From the NCBI RefSeq assembly GCF_001971725.1, contig NZ_CP019388.1, forward strand, positions 2,046,001 through 2,110,000: a stretch of 64,000 bases of DNA, given 5' to 3'. Positions 1-9,012 of the stretch are shown here, piece by piece (the first letter of the stretch is position 1; every line of letters begins with the position of its first letter). The DNA is from Winogradskyella sp. J14-2. GTDB lineage: Bacteria > Bacteroidota > Bacteroidia > Flavobacteriales > Flavobacteriaceae. A program made the position numbers and the translations under genes. The notes below the pieces were generated by a model, which was given only the letters and a program-made list of their open reading frames with translations, was not told the DNA's origin and did no database searches.

Positions 1-2
1 AT

Positions 3-677
3 TTTAAGGATTTTTTGGAAATTTTATATTTACCAAAAGGCCAGATGTGGTTTCTCTATGTTTTATTATTAATTTTTATTATAAACGCTTTTATTTTCTC
101 GAAGTTTTCTGAGGGGTATAAAAATTTTATACTTACAATATCAATTATAGTGGGTATTTATCTTAGAGTTATTACTATAGAAGATTATTATGTAATTGAT
201 AAGTTGTCAGCTAACTTTTTGTTTTTTCAATTAGGCATTATGTGGTCAATGCTTAGTTTTAAATCATCATTAAATAGCGTTAATTATTTTTTTGCCGCTA
301 TAGCAATGGTCTTGGTCTTTACGGCTGTTACTTATTTTAATATTAATAATAATAGATTAGATTATGATAATCAAATAATAGCTGCAATTGTAGGGATTTT
401 ATTAATCAGTCTAATTTCTCAGGTTATAAAACTAAAAACTCTGTATAGCTTAGGTAAATTTTCTTTACAAATATATTTAGCCCATATTCTATTTGCTTCA
501 GGGGCAAGAATTTTTCTTCATAAGTTCTTAAATGTTACCGATATATATTTGCATATTATTGCAGGAATAACTTTTGGGGTTTTTGGACCATTGGTATTGG
601 TTAGAATTAGTGAAAAGTATAAAATATTTAAATTTCTGTTTGAAAATAAAATAAAAAAAATCAATGTCACTGATTAA
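3..677 (+). CDS. Acyltransferase-3 family membrane protein, 5' end cut by window
   Basis: The reading frame is open to the left edge, so the gene starts outside the window and a TTG at 15 is probably internal. About 225 residues are visible, mostly hydrophobic, with six to seven likely membrane helices and a basic C-terminal tail. The pattern LPKGQMWFLY followed by a helix, and the late helix LGKFSLQIYLAHILF, resemble the second half of OafA/WecH-type acyltransferases, which acylate sugars of surface glycans. The catalytic histidine region of the N-terminal half is not in view, so activity cannot be judged. The stop overlaps the next gene by 14 bases, which suggests one operon with the polymerase and fits a role in decorating this polysaccharide. 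The family call is fairly safe; the substrate is unknown. Confidence 0.72.
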   Translation, partial: FKDFLEILYLPKGQMWFLYVLLLIFIINAFIFSKFSEGYKNFILTISIIVGIYLRVITIEDYYVIDKLSANFLFFQLGIMWSMLSFKSSLNSVNYFFAAIAMVLVFTAVTYFNINNNRLDYDNQIIAAIVGILLISLISQVIKLKTLYSLGKFSLQIYLAHILFASGARIFLHKFLNVTDIYLHIIAGITFGVFGPLVLVRISEKYKIFKFLFENKIKKINVTD

Positions 678-1980
678 ACCAGCATACTTGTTGATTACCT
701 CATTTATTATATGGCTTATTGCTTACTTGTCAATACCAGCTACATATATAAATTTAGGTGAGTCGTTGTGGTTTCCAATACTAACATTAACTTTTTTTAA
801 CCTGTTATTTGTTTTAGGCTTAAATACTGTAAACGGAGTACCTAAAAAGCATCCTCAAATATCTATTCAAAAAAAACAGATTATCATACTTTTATTGTTT
901 GGGATTGGTGTTTTAGGGGCTACTTTAAGAGTTTTTCAAAGGGTATTTATACAAGAAATATATTTCGCCGAAGATTTAGTAAAAACCAGAATGGATTTGA
1001 TGGCAAATGAAGGAAATTCTGGTTTAATTGGTGTGATTTCTGCCGTGGCCTATCCGTTTACCACAGTTACCCTAATGCTAGCTATACTATGGATTAAGAG
1101 CATAAGAAAGAGTTTTTTTATAGTAATATTCTTAATTGGTCTTTATCCGATTTATGATTCTTTTTTAACAGAAAGTCGTCTGTTAATTGTATTTGTATTA
1201 GGTATGCTAGTTGTTACGGTATTGGCTTCAAAAATTAGTTTTTTTAAATCATTTACCACCTTTAACTTTCATAAGCTACCCCTTTTTAGGATACCAACGA
1301 TATTAAGACGAAAAAGGGTATTTATACCGTTAATAATTATTTCGGTGGGTTTTGTGATTTTTAGTCAAAAAGTAATAAATAACAGGTTGGCTGCTTTTGG
1401 ATATAAAGATACTCTTACAATTTGGGAGTATTATCACGAGACAAAAATTGATAAAGATTTTAAACAAGAAGTTAAAAGAGAAAACTCTATTGTACAAAAA
1501 AACAAACAAATAGGGATGTATAGTTTAAAGCACTATTTTTCACACAGTGTTTTTGAGTACGTAAGGCTTGTAAACCATTTAGAGAGTTCTTATGGTTATT
1601 ATTATGGGCTTTTTGAGTTTTATACTTTTATAAAGTTTGCAAAAATTATAGGTTTTGACATTCCTTCTTTTTCTGAATTAAATGAAGTTTCATACAAACC
1701 TGCAGTTTATACTACTTTTTGGGGGCCGTTTTTTATAGATTTTGGTGTTTTTGGTTTTATCATAAGTTTCATTTTAGGACGCTTCACTAAGCGCATGTAT
1801 TTAAAAGCTAGAGAAGGCTCAGAGTCTGCGATACTAATTTATGCATTTATTGCGGTAATAATTTTAGCTTCTTTCTTTGTTAACTTAGCAATGGGTGGAA
1901 ACCTGTATTTTCTTAACGCTATATTTATAAGCATACTATTTATAAAGTTCTGGCCAAACAAAACAGTTATTACAGTGTAA
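664..1980 (+). CDS. Wzy-like oligosaccharide repeat-unit polymerase
   Basis: A 438-residue integral membrane protein with about ten to twelve predicted helices and a long polar loop at roughly residues 240-330, the layout of Wzy/O-antigen polymerases. Such enzymes join lipid-linked repeat units on the outer face of the inner membrane. The C-terminal part has HSVFEYVRLVNH, then YGYYYGLFEF and FWGPFFIDFGVFG; closely matching blocks occur in the membrane protein at 6535-7791, so the two are likely distant paralogues. It overlaps the upstream acyltransferase by 14 bases, and the next start follows its stop directly. Wzy proteins are poorly conserved, so this call rests on topology, context and the resemblance to its neighbour rather than on a catalytic motif. 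Confidence 0.68.
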   Translation: MSLIKPAYLLITSFIIWLIAYLSIPATYINLGESLWFPILTLTFFNLLFVLGLNTVNGVPKKHPQISIQKKQIIILLLFGIGVLGATLRVFQRVFIQEIYFAEDLVKTRMDLMANEGNSGLIGVISAVAYPFTTVTLMLAILWIKSIRKSFFIVIFLIGLYPIYDSFLTESRLLIVFVLGMLVVTVLASKISFFKSFTTFNFHKLPLFRIPTILRRKRVFIPLIIISVGFVIFSQKVINNRLAAFGYKDTLTIWEYYHETKIDKDFKQEVKRENSIVQKNKQIGMYSLKHYFSHSVFEYVRLVNHLESSYGYYYGLFEFYTFIKFAKIIGFDIPSFSELNEVSYKPAVYTTFWGPFFIDFGVFGFIISFILGRFTKRMYLKAREGSESAILIYAFIAVIILASFFVNLAMGGNLYFLNAIFISILFIKFWPNKTVITV

Positions 1981-3000
1981 ATGAGTTTAAGAATAATTTA
2001 CTTAAGTATCGTACTTCTTCTTATAGGTTGTCGTAAGAATTCACATACTACTCCCAAAGAACGTACTTTAAGAGAGATGAGTGATCAATGCTGTGTAAAA
2101 GACTCTACATTTATAAAAGGCGACGTTAGGCGTTATGGTATTTATCCTAAACGTTCTTTTACCAACAATCAATGGAGTGAAGTGGTTAAGCTGGCCGATA
2201 GAGGTATGCCTATAACATTTAATAAAGGCATGTACTATGGCAATATTATCCTTAAAGGGGTTGATAGTATTACCATATACTTTGATGATGCTACAATAGC
2301 TGGAGGAATCCAAATAATAAACAATGGAGATGTAGCGTCCAATAGCATAACCCTATCTGGTAAACTAACCGTCTTAGACAAAGTGTTTATACGCCAATCT
2401 AGTAACATAAAATTTGACGAACTCAATATTATTTCAGATACATTAAACAACATTTATAAAAAGAAAAATAGAGGGTTAAGTATCTATGCTGGTTCAAAAA
2501 AAATAAATATAGATACTCTAAGAATCATGGATACAGGTGGCACTGATGATGACTTTTACACCTATAGTGCTGCAGCGATGCAGGTGCATGGTTATAATAA
2601 TAACCCAGAAATGATTACTGTAAACTATTTAAAAATTAAAAATGCAGCCAGGAGTGCGCTTTATCTAACAGGTAACAATCACAAAATAGAAAAAGTTGAG
2701 ATTAACAACTTTGGATATGGATCTAATAATAATATGTTTGGACTGGAAGACGCTAAGCCAGAAGCTCAAAAAGTATTCTCTGGAGCTTGGTTTAACAAGT
2801 GCAACGATTGTACCATAGATACGTTAATGATTAATGCAAAGAAAGGTAACAAAACTTACAGTGCAAGATTTGACCTTGGCGTATATTCTAAACCATGCAT
2901 AATAAATACTATTAAGTTTAACAGTATTGCTAAACAGATGCCAATAGAAGATGATGTGCTTACCAACGTACTTGTAAAAAGGGTCTTAAAGGATGATTAA
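1981..3000 (+). CDS. Beta-helix-like surface or periplasmic lipoprotein (paralogue 1)
   Basis: A 339-residue protein with a lipoprotein signal peptide ending LLLIGC, so Cys17 should be lipidated. After a short linker comes GDVRRYG (residues 47-53), similar to the N-terminal motif of pectate-lyase-type right-handed beta-helix proteins, then a run of short strands rich in Ile, Asn and Asp that fits helix rungs. It matches the lipoprotein at 4204-5244 along most of its length: both share GD-RRYG, an RG--IY-GS block, a G-NNNP block, a LTGN/ITGK-H block, FG-GS, and NKC-D followed by a RFDLG/HFDAG block. I recognise no named family. The gene starts on the base after the polymerase stop and overlaps the ligase gene by 8 bases. 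Possible roles are glycan binding, lysis or epimerisation; none is shown. Confidence 0.72.
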   Translation: MSLRIIYLSIVLLLIGCRKNSHTTPKERTLREMSDQCCVKDSTFIKGDVRRYGIYPKRSFTNNQWSEVVKLADRGMPITFNKGMYYGNIILKGVDSITIYFDDATIAGGIQIINNGDVASNSITLSGKLTVLDKVFIRQSSNIKFDELNIISDTLNNIYKKKNRGLSIYAGSKKINIDTLRIMDTGGTDDDFYTYSAAAMQVHGYNNNPEMITVNYLKIKNAARSALYLTGNNHKIEKVEINNFGYGSNNNMFGLEDAKPEAQKVFSGAWFNKCNDCTIDTLMINAKKGNKTYSARFDLGVYSKPCIINTIKFNSIAKQMPIEDDVLTNVLVKRVLKDD

Positions 3001-4207
3001 ACATAGAGACAGTATAATATACAGCTTGTATGGGATCATTTGTTTGGCCTTTATATTGTCTTATGCTATTACAAATATTGCTTCAGTTTTATTGCTGGCC
3101 ATGTTCTTTATAGATAATAAAAGTGAATTGGTCGATAAGTTTAAATACATCAAAACGAATAAAATTATAGGGCTATATATTGCTTTTTTTGTTATACAAC
3201 TAGTTGGTTTAATCTACACCTCTAACCTTAATGAAGGTCTAAGAAGGATAACTGTTATGCTTCCGCTGCTGTTTTTGCCAATGGTAGTAATTTCAGAACG
3301 CAAAAATGATTCCTGTTTTGCTAGATTAATGAGTGTTCTTCAGTTTGCAATACCCATAATTTTTGTTGTGCTAATTTTTTTTCACGTCTTTTACGATGAT
3401 AGAGTAATAAGCACTTTTGTTCATTTTACCATTGAAGAAAAATTAGGAATAAGTCAATTCTATTTAGTTTTTATACTCATATTACCCTTGTACGTTTCTT
3501 ATCAAAAAATTTTAGACAAAAACAAGGTTCTATTAAGTAGTCTAACGTTTTTAACAACTTTGGGCATAGTGTTTATTTTGGGTAATAAAACGATTATTAT
3601 TTTACTTTTTATTTTAGTGGGTTTCTATTTTATAAACAACCTTAAGAACTTGAGAAAATTTATTTTAAGCATAGTTGCGCTGGTTATTCTGGGAGTGGCT
3701 TCATTCAATATTCCAATTGTAAAAGAACGCTTTGTTACCATGTTTAAGACCATGGACTTTGACATGGAAGTTATAAAAACAAAAAACAGTTTTACTGTAA
3801 CCAAAAACACATTAGAGCATAGAATTTTAATAAACTATCTTTCTTTTAACGAAATTATAGAGGCTTTACCCTTTGGTGTTGGTACAGGCGATGTAGAAGA
3901 TGTATTAAAAAAACAATATAAAGAGGCCAATTTTAAGGCTGGAATGTTAAATAACTTTAATAGCCACAATCAATATTTTTATGAGTTTTTTAAAACTGGG
4001 CTTTTGGGTGGAGTTACATTCATTGTATTGCTTTTCTTTTTAATTGAAAGAGCGTACCATTCAAATGGTTTGGCTCTTATACTCACAATTTTCTTTGCAT
4101 TAGCTTGTTTTATTGAGTCCTATCTTTTCAGACAGCATGGAGTTACTATATTTGCGTTTGTAATCCCTCTATTTTTAAATCAAAAACTTAAAACCAATCA
4201 TAAATGA
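2993..4207 (+). CDS. O-antigen ligase / Wzy family membrane protein
   Basis: A 404-residue protein with about ten to twelve membrane helices. The block NSHNQYFYEFFKTGLLGG near residues 322-339 matches the NSHN...Y---G--G pattern of the WaaL/O-antigen ligase domain family, whose members either transfer a finished polysaccharide to an acceptor or polymerise it. A polar loop of about 90 residues precedes this block, as expected for the periplasmic loop of the family. It sits between the two paralogous lipoproteins and overlaps both (8 and 4 bases), so the three are probably translated together. Because the locus also has two Wzy-like proteins, a ligase role is more likely than polymerase, but sequence alone does not separate these. 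Confidence 0.78.
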   Translation: MIKHRDSIIYSLYGIICLAFILSYAITNIASVLLLAMFFIDNKSELVDKFKYIKTNKIIGLYIAFFVIQLVGLIYTSNLNEGLRRITVMLPLLFLPMVVISERKNDSCFARLMSVLQFAIPIIFVVLIFFHVFYDDRVISTFVHFTIEEKLGISQFYLVFILILPLYVSYQKILDKNKVLLSSLTFLTTLGIVFILGNKTIIILLFILVGFYFINNLKNLRKFILSIVALVILGVASFNIPIVKERFVTMFKTMDFDMEVIKTKNSFTVTKNTLEHRILINYLSFNEIIEALPFGVGTGDVEDVLKKQYKEANFKAGMLNNFNSHNQYFYEFFKTGLLGGVTFIVLLFFLIERAYHSNGLALILTIFFALACFIESYLFRQHGVTIFAFVIPLFLNQKLKTNHK

Positions 4208-5244
4208 AGATATTAAGAATTTTTATTATTAGTATGCTCGTTTTTTTTTCATGTAAGAATGAAGAAAAGCAAAGAGAGAATACAGAGAGTTCAAATCCTA
4301 AAGAGGCGTTTAACGACTCTAGCTACGTTTTAGACCCTAAGTTTCCAATAGGTGACGCAAGAAGATATGGTGTTACCGCAAGTACGGCAAAACTAAAACA
4401 CCCATATACAGGTAAAAATAGATTTACAACCACACTAGATCTAGCCCAAGAATATGGTTTAGAGATGACTTTTCCTAGCGGTTTTTATAAAATGAACTTA
4501 GATTTATCATCTTATAAAGATCTAAAACTCAACTTCAATAATTCTGAGTTTAGCCTAATTCAAATAGTTCAGATGAACGATTCTCTTCCTATTCCCAAGA
4601 ATATTACATTAGGCGGAACATTAGTAGCCTTTGATAGACTTGCCATTACAGAAGCTCAAAATATAATTATCGATTCAATAATTATTAAATCCGATAAACA
4701 AAAAAATCTTTTAAGTGGAAGATCTAGAGGCTGCCACATTTATCATGGAAGCGAAGATATTAAGATAAAATATCTACAGGTTAATGACTTAGGGTCAGAT
4801 CCAATAAAAGATAAATATACACACGCTGCGTTGGCAATTGATGGTTGGAATAATAATCCTGTAAATGTTCAAATTGAAGAAATATATATTAAATCTACAG
4901 ACAGACATGGTATTTATATAACAGGAAAGGACCATTTAATTGGCGATGTTATTATAGACAGATTTGGCGTGGGCTCTTCAGAGGGTATGGATGGTATGCA
5001 AGACGCTCAGCTTGGTGAGGAAAAAGAGTTTAAAGCCCTGTGGATCAACAAATGCTATGATAGTTTTATTGAAAATATAACGATTAACGAAAAAGATTCT
5101 AAAGCTAAATACAATGCCCATTTTGATGCAGGAGATAAGACTAGGCCATTTACAATAGGAAATTTTAAAGTTATAAACGACAATCCTAAAATAGATACCT
5201 TAGAGGAAGAAAACAGTGGTGTAGTTATTGAAATTATGGACTAA
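4204..5244 (+). CDS. Beta-helix-like surface or periplasmic lipoprotein (paralogue 2)
   Basis: A 346-residue lipoprotein with signal peptide ending FFSC; Cys17 is at the same position as in its paralogue at 1981-3000. GDARRYG (residues 50-56) is followed by a region matching paralogue 1: SRGCHIYHGS, GWNNNP, HGIYITGKDH, FGVGSS, LWINKCYD and HFDAGDK. The repeated short strands suggest a right-handed parallel beta-helix. Conserved polar residues in both copies (Arg of the RG motif, the NNNP asparagines, the His/Asn after the TG motif, and Asp of the FD-G motif) are candidates for an active or binding site. It overlaps the ligase by 4 bases. It has no T9SS sorting domain, so it is expected to be a membrane-anchored lipoprotein. 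Function is unknown; an enzyme acting on the exported glycan is my inference. Confidence 0.72.
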   Translation: MKILRIFIISMLVFFSCKNEEKQRENTESSNPKEAFNDSSYVLDPKFPIGDARRYGVTASTAKLKHPYTGKNRFTTTLDLAQEYGLEMTFPSGFYKMNLDLSSYKDLKLNFNNSEFSLIQIVQMNDSLPIPKNITLGGTLVAFDRLAITEAQNIIIDSIIIKSDKQKNLLSGRSRGCHIYHGSEDIKIKYLQVNDLGSDPIKDKYTHAALAIDGWNNNPVNVQIEEIYIKSTDRHGIYITGKDHLIGDVIIDRFGVGSSEGMDGMQDAQLGEEKEFKALWINKCYDSFIENITINEKDSKAKYNAHFDAGDKTRPFTIGNFKVINDNPKIDTLEEENSGVVIEIMD

Positions 5245-5278
5245 CAGAAGTAGTTTCCTGAATATTGAGCTGGCAGAT

Positions 5279-6535
5279 ATGATAAAGTATATAAAAAAAC
5301 ACGCCATGTTTGGTGTAATTTTTACATCTGCAAAAGCATTGGTATATTTTGTGCCATTATTACTTGCAGATGTTTTAACAACATCAGACTTTGGGATTTT
5401 AGAATACGCTTTGGCTGGATTGGGCATGGTAACTAATGCCTTGTTTAACCTTGGTGTACCTGGTGCTTACCCCTACTTTATAATTCGAAAAGAGCAAAGC
5501 GAAGTAAAACATGGATTTTCGCTACATCCAATAATTCTTTTAATCCCATTCTTAATCAATCAAATAGCATATTTTGTCCTTGATCTAGATCTTAGTTTTT
5601 ATTTAGCTTTTAATATTTCTTACATCATTTCTAACCAAGTCTTTTACTCTACACAACTAAAATCTCACGAAAAATCGAGTTTTGCCGTAATTTTAGACTC
5701 TGGACTTTACATAGTTCTTTTTTTGCTTTTTATAGCTTACAAAGTAGGGCTAACAGATACTGATATTAATACCATTAACACCTTTATTCTTTGTTACTCT
5801 TTTATTTATATATTCATAGCCATTTATAGTTTTTTAAGAAATAAGAGAAAAAACCTTGTCACGGCATATAAAACAATATTGCGGTTTAGCATTCATCTAC
5901 TTATCTCTACTTTTTTAATTTTTTTAATTACAACATCGGGTAGAATATTGGTCGAATATTTTTTTGGCTTTGAAGAGGTTGGTGTTTACGCCTTTTACTT
6001 TAGGTTGGCGGCTATTGTAGTTATGATTCATCAAGTAATTAATATTGCTTTTTTTAAGAAGATTTACACAGCCAATCCTTTAGTATTAGATAAATATTTT
6101 TCTATATTTTTTGTTCTTATTAGTATACTATCAATTATAATTTATTTGGTATCGCCATATATTGTAAGACATTTATCTGATTTTTTTAATAATACTTACG
6201 AACGCTTTAATGACATCTATTTTATATTATCCGCTCAAATGGTTATGTGGATAGCTAGCGCATTAAATTCTAATATTATTGACAGGGAAAATTTAGCAAA
6301 AAAAAATAATGTGTTTTTTTTCCTTCTTATCTTGTTAGTGTTAGTGCTTATTTACCTTTTTAGATATAAAATGACGTTTTCAGATTTAATATACATACAT
6401 TTCTCTAGCATTTATATAGCTTGTATGATTCAATTCTTTTCGCTTTCAAGAAAAAGGATATTTTTTAAAAAAACAGGCGCTATACTTACACTTATATTTA
6501 TTTTTCAGAGTAGCTACTATTTTATTAATTTCTAA
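5279..6535 (+). CDS. Wzx-like polysaccharide flippase
   Basis: A protein of about 418 residues with twelve or so helices and almost no soluble loop, as in the polysaccharide-biosynthesis (Wzx/MATE-like) flippases that move undecaprenyl-linked repeat units across the inner membrane. The start IKKHAMFGVIFTSAKALVYFVPLLLAD, seen here in parts, is typical: a basic segment and a first helix with paired prolines further on. A TTG at 5228 would extend it by 17 residues into the preceding lipoprotein gene; I prefer the ATG at 5279, where the usual flippase N-terminus begins. The stop shares one base with the next start (TAATG), indicating translational coupling to the second Wzy-like gene. Confidence 0.8.
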   Translation: MIKYIKKHAMFGVIFTSAKALVYFVPLLLADVLTTSDFGILEYALAGLGMVTNALFNLGVPGAYPYFIIRKEQSEVKHGFSLHPIILLIPFLINQIAYFVLDLDLSFYLAFNISYIISNQVFYSTQLKSHEKSSFAVILDSGLYIVLFLLFIAYKVGLTDTDINTINTFILCYSFIYIFIAIYSFLRNKRKNLVTAYKTILRFSIHLLISTFLIFLITTSGRILVEYFFGFEEVGVYAFYFRLAAIVVMIHQVINIAFFKKIYTANPLVLDKYFSIFFVLISILSIIIYLVSPYIVRHLSDFFNNTYERFNDIYFILSAQMVMWIASALNSNIIDRENLAKKNNVFFFLLILLVLVLIYLFRYKMTFSDLIYIHFSSIYIACMIQFFSLSRKRIFFKKTGAILTLIFIFQSSYYFINF

Positions 6536-7791
6536 TGTTAAACATTGCAAAAACATACGGTTTTTTTTATGCCAGCATTCTTTTTGGGGTGTTTATCTGG
6601 TTGTTTTCTTTTTTAATATTACCAGCAAAAGCAGTTGAGGTTTTTAAACTAGAAACGGCCTTGTTTATACTGACGTGCTATACTACTCTTATCTTGGGTT
6701 TTACAATAGTTAGTTTTAAAACAGTTGACAGATACAAAGAGATTAATAGTAAGCGACTTATTAATTTTCTTACATTTCTTTTGGTCATCTGTTTTTTGTT
6801 GAGATGGGTAGATCTTTTTGGCTTCAGAAAGGTGTCTTTTTTTAATGATTCGTTTGAAAATAGAAGACTAAGTAAAATACATAGCGATACAAATATTATT
6901 TTCATTCTAGCCTCAATTTTAAAATCTTTATATTTTTTTCCTTTTGTAATACACCTCAAATTGGGTTTTAAAAAAAGAATTGCATCTGTCGCGGCAATTA
7001 TAATTTTATTTTTTCCACTGGTGGAGGCTTTACTTTACGGAACAAGAAAGCCATACTTTGAAATAGCAATCATAATTTTTATTTCATTACTTCTTTTCAG
7101 GAAAATTAAATTAAAGATTTTTAACATTTTTGCTTTTTTAACAATATTATTCTTATTAATGACAGTGTCTTATAAAGTCATGTTAAAAAGAGAAACAGAG
7201 CGAAGTTCTAAAGAGGATATTTATAAAGTTATAACTACAAGTCGATATAACGACTTATTAAAACCTAATAAAGAAGTTATAGGCTACTTAAACAACCCAA
7301 ATGTTAACGTAAATAAAAAAAACTATACCTTAATTTTATTACAAACGGGTCAATATATTAACCATGGTGTCTTTGAGTTTAATCATATTTTAAATACTAA
7401 TTTGCCAACTACTTATGGCCAATACACTTTATATCCATTTTTTAAGTTTTTTGCAAAAACGATAACAAAAAATAATTATGAAAACTTCAATCCGTCACCA
7501 AGAAAATATGTCTATCTTTCAGCTTTTGGAAGCTTTTATATAGACTTTAAATGGGCAAGTATTATAATTTTTTTTCTACTAGGGATTATTCAAAAATATT
7601 TTCATAAAAATTATAAGGGCAGTCTAATTCACTCACCAATGGTTATTTATCTAGCAATAATTAACATATTTTTGCCAATACTAAATTACTTAAGAGGCGC
7701 TGGAATTTATCCACTAATAGGGTTCTCTGTAATTTTAATTTTTTGTCACTTTTTTATAAAAAGAATAAATGAAAAAAGCACTGATACATGA
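6535..7791 (+). CDS. Second Wzy-like repeat-unit polymerase
   Basis: A 418-residue multi-helix membrane protein with a polar loop at about residues 210-300. The stretch GVFEFNHIL, then YGQYTLYPFFKF and later FGSFYIDF near the C-terminus correspond in order to blocks of the 664-1980 protein. This suggests two diverged polymerases in one locus, or one polymerase and one enzyme of related fold doing another transfer. It starts at TAATG, coupled to the flippase, and overlaps the next glycosyltransferase by 23 bases. The family has no short diagnostic motif; topology and context support the call. Confidence 0.65.
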   Translation: MLNIAKTYGFFYASILFGVFIWLFSFLILPAKAVEVFKLETALFILTCYTTLILGFTIVSFKTVDRYKEINSKRLINFLTFLLVICFLLRWVDLFGFRKVSFFNDSFENRRLSKIHSDTNIIFILASILKSLYFFPFVIHLKLGFKKRIASVAAIIILFFPLVEALLYGTRKPYFEIAIIIFISLLLFRKIKLKIFNIFAFLTILFLLMTVSYKVMLKRETERSSKEDIYKVITTSRYNDLLKPNKEVIGYLNNPNVNVNKKNYTLILLQTGQYINHGVFEFNHILNTNLPTTYGQYTLYPFFKFFAKTITKNNYENFNPSPRKYVYLSAFGSFYIDFKWASIIIFFLLGIIQKYFHKNYKGSLIHSPMVIYLAIINIFLPILNYLRGAGIYPLIGFSVILIFCHFFIKRINEKSTDT

Positions 7792-8881
7792 TTGGTATTA
7801 TATAAATGGTGGCGCAGAAAAAGTCATACATTCCTTTAATAACATATGGGATGATTTTAATCATTATGCCATAGTAGATTTTTTAAATTATAAGGACAGG
7901 GCATATATTTTAAACGGTAAAACCGTTAATACAAGTTTTATTCAGAATTTACCAACGGCTAGGTCTAACCATAGAAAATTTTTACAATTCTTTCCATATG
8001 CAATAGAACAATTCGATTTAAGTGATTACGACCTTATATTAAGCTCTTCAGCATCTGTAGCCAAAGGCGTTTTAACACACCAAAATCAACTTCATGTTTG
8101 TTACTGTCACTCTCCAATGCGATATGCTTGGGACTTATACCATCAGTATTTAAAAGAATCTAACTTTGGATATCTAAAAAAAATATATGCAAAACGTGTT
8201 TTGCATAAAGTTAGAATTTGGGATGTTATAAACTCCAATAGAGTAGATGTATTTGTGGCAAATTCAAATTATATAAGTGGTAGAATTAAAAAAATATACA
8301 ATCGCGAGGCAAAGGTTATCTATCCACCTGTAGACGTTCAAAAATTCACCTTAGAAAAAAGCAAAAGCGATTACTACTTTACAGCCTCTAGAATGGTACC
8401 TTACAAAAAAATAGAACTCATTGTAAGGGCATTTAATAGGATGCCTAGCAAAAAACTCATTGTAGCAGGTGCAGGTCCAGAGCTAAAGAAGATAAAAGCA
8501 ATTGCTAAAGAGAATATAGAGCTTTTGGGATTTATTGAAGATGAAATATTGACAAGGTACATGTCAGAAGCAAAAGCATTTGTATTTGCTGCAGAAGAAG
8601 ATTTTGGCATTGTACCTGTAGAAGCACAGGCCTGCGGCACTCCTGTTATAGCTTACAATAAAGGCGGTACCAATGAAACTGTTATAAACCAAAAAACAGG
8701 CGTTCTGTTTAATAAACAAACAGAAAAGGAAATCATAGATGCGGTAACCAGATTTGAAACTTTAGAGTTCAGCCATGAGCTAGTAAGAGAAAATGCACTT
8801 AGATTTTCTAAAGAACGGTTTGAAAAAGAAATGGAGGACTTTGTGCAATGTCAATACCAACAATTTAAGAATCGAAAATAA
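7769..8881 (+). CDS. Family 4 glycosyltransferase
   Basis: A 370-residue cytoplasmic GT-B enzyme. The N-terminus MKKALIHDWYYINGGAEKV has the HDW---GGAE motif, and CHSPMRYAWD follows near residue 112, both typical of the WbaZ-like group of GT4 enzymes, several of which are mannosyltransferases. The C-terminal donor-binding half has EDFGIVPVEAQACGTPVI around residue 276, the E-x7-E pattern of retaining GT4 enzymes. It should add one sugar to the undecaprenyl-linked repeat unit. The gene overlaps the upstream polymerase by 23 bases and closes the first polysaccharide operon; 131 bases with a promoter-like element follow. The sugar donor cannot be read from sequence. Confidence 0.88.
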   Translation: MKKALIHDWYYINGGAEKVIHSFNNIWDDFNHYAIVDFLNYKDRAYILNGKTVNTSFIQNLPTARSNHRKFLQFFPYAIEQFDLSDYDLILSSSASVAKGVLTHQNQLHVCYCHSPMRYAWDLYHQYLKESNFGYLKKIYAKRVLHKVRIWDVINSNRVDVFVANSNYISGRIKKIYNREAKVIYPPVDVQKFTLEKSKSDYYFTASRMVPYKKIELIVRAFNRMPSKKLIVAGAGPELKKIKAIAKENIELLGFIEDEILTRYMSEAKAFVFAAEEDFGIVPVEAQACGTPVIAYNKGGTNETVINQKTGVLFNKQTEKEIIDAVTRFETLEFSHELVRENALRFSKERFEKEMEDFVQCQYQQFKNRK

Positions 8882-8971
8882 TACAGGTATTTTCACAATA
8901 AACTATTCAATAAAATAGGGACTAATTGATATTTATAACAACGAAAAGCTCTTCTAATTAAAAAAGTAGGT

Positions 8972-8979
8972 TATTTTTG
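8972..8979 (+). promoter_or_regulatory. Promoter -7 box for the priming glycosyltransferase
   Basis: TATTTTTG fits the Bacteroidota -7 consensus TAnnTTTG and lies 33 bases before the TTG start at 9013. No clear TTG -33 element is seen at the expected distance, so the assignment rests on the box and its place in the gap. Confidence 0.5.
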
Positions 8980-9012
8980 TCAACCAATTAATTTTAAATT
9001 AACAAGTAGAGA

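Noticed and set aside
3625..3810. Minus-strand frame of 61 codons inside the O-antigen ligase gene
   Set aside because: Shadow of a well-supported coding gene with no motif or start signal.
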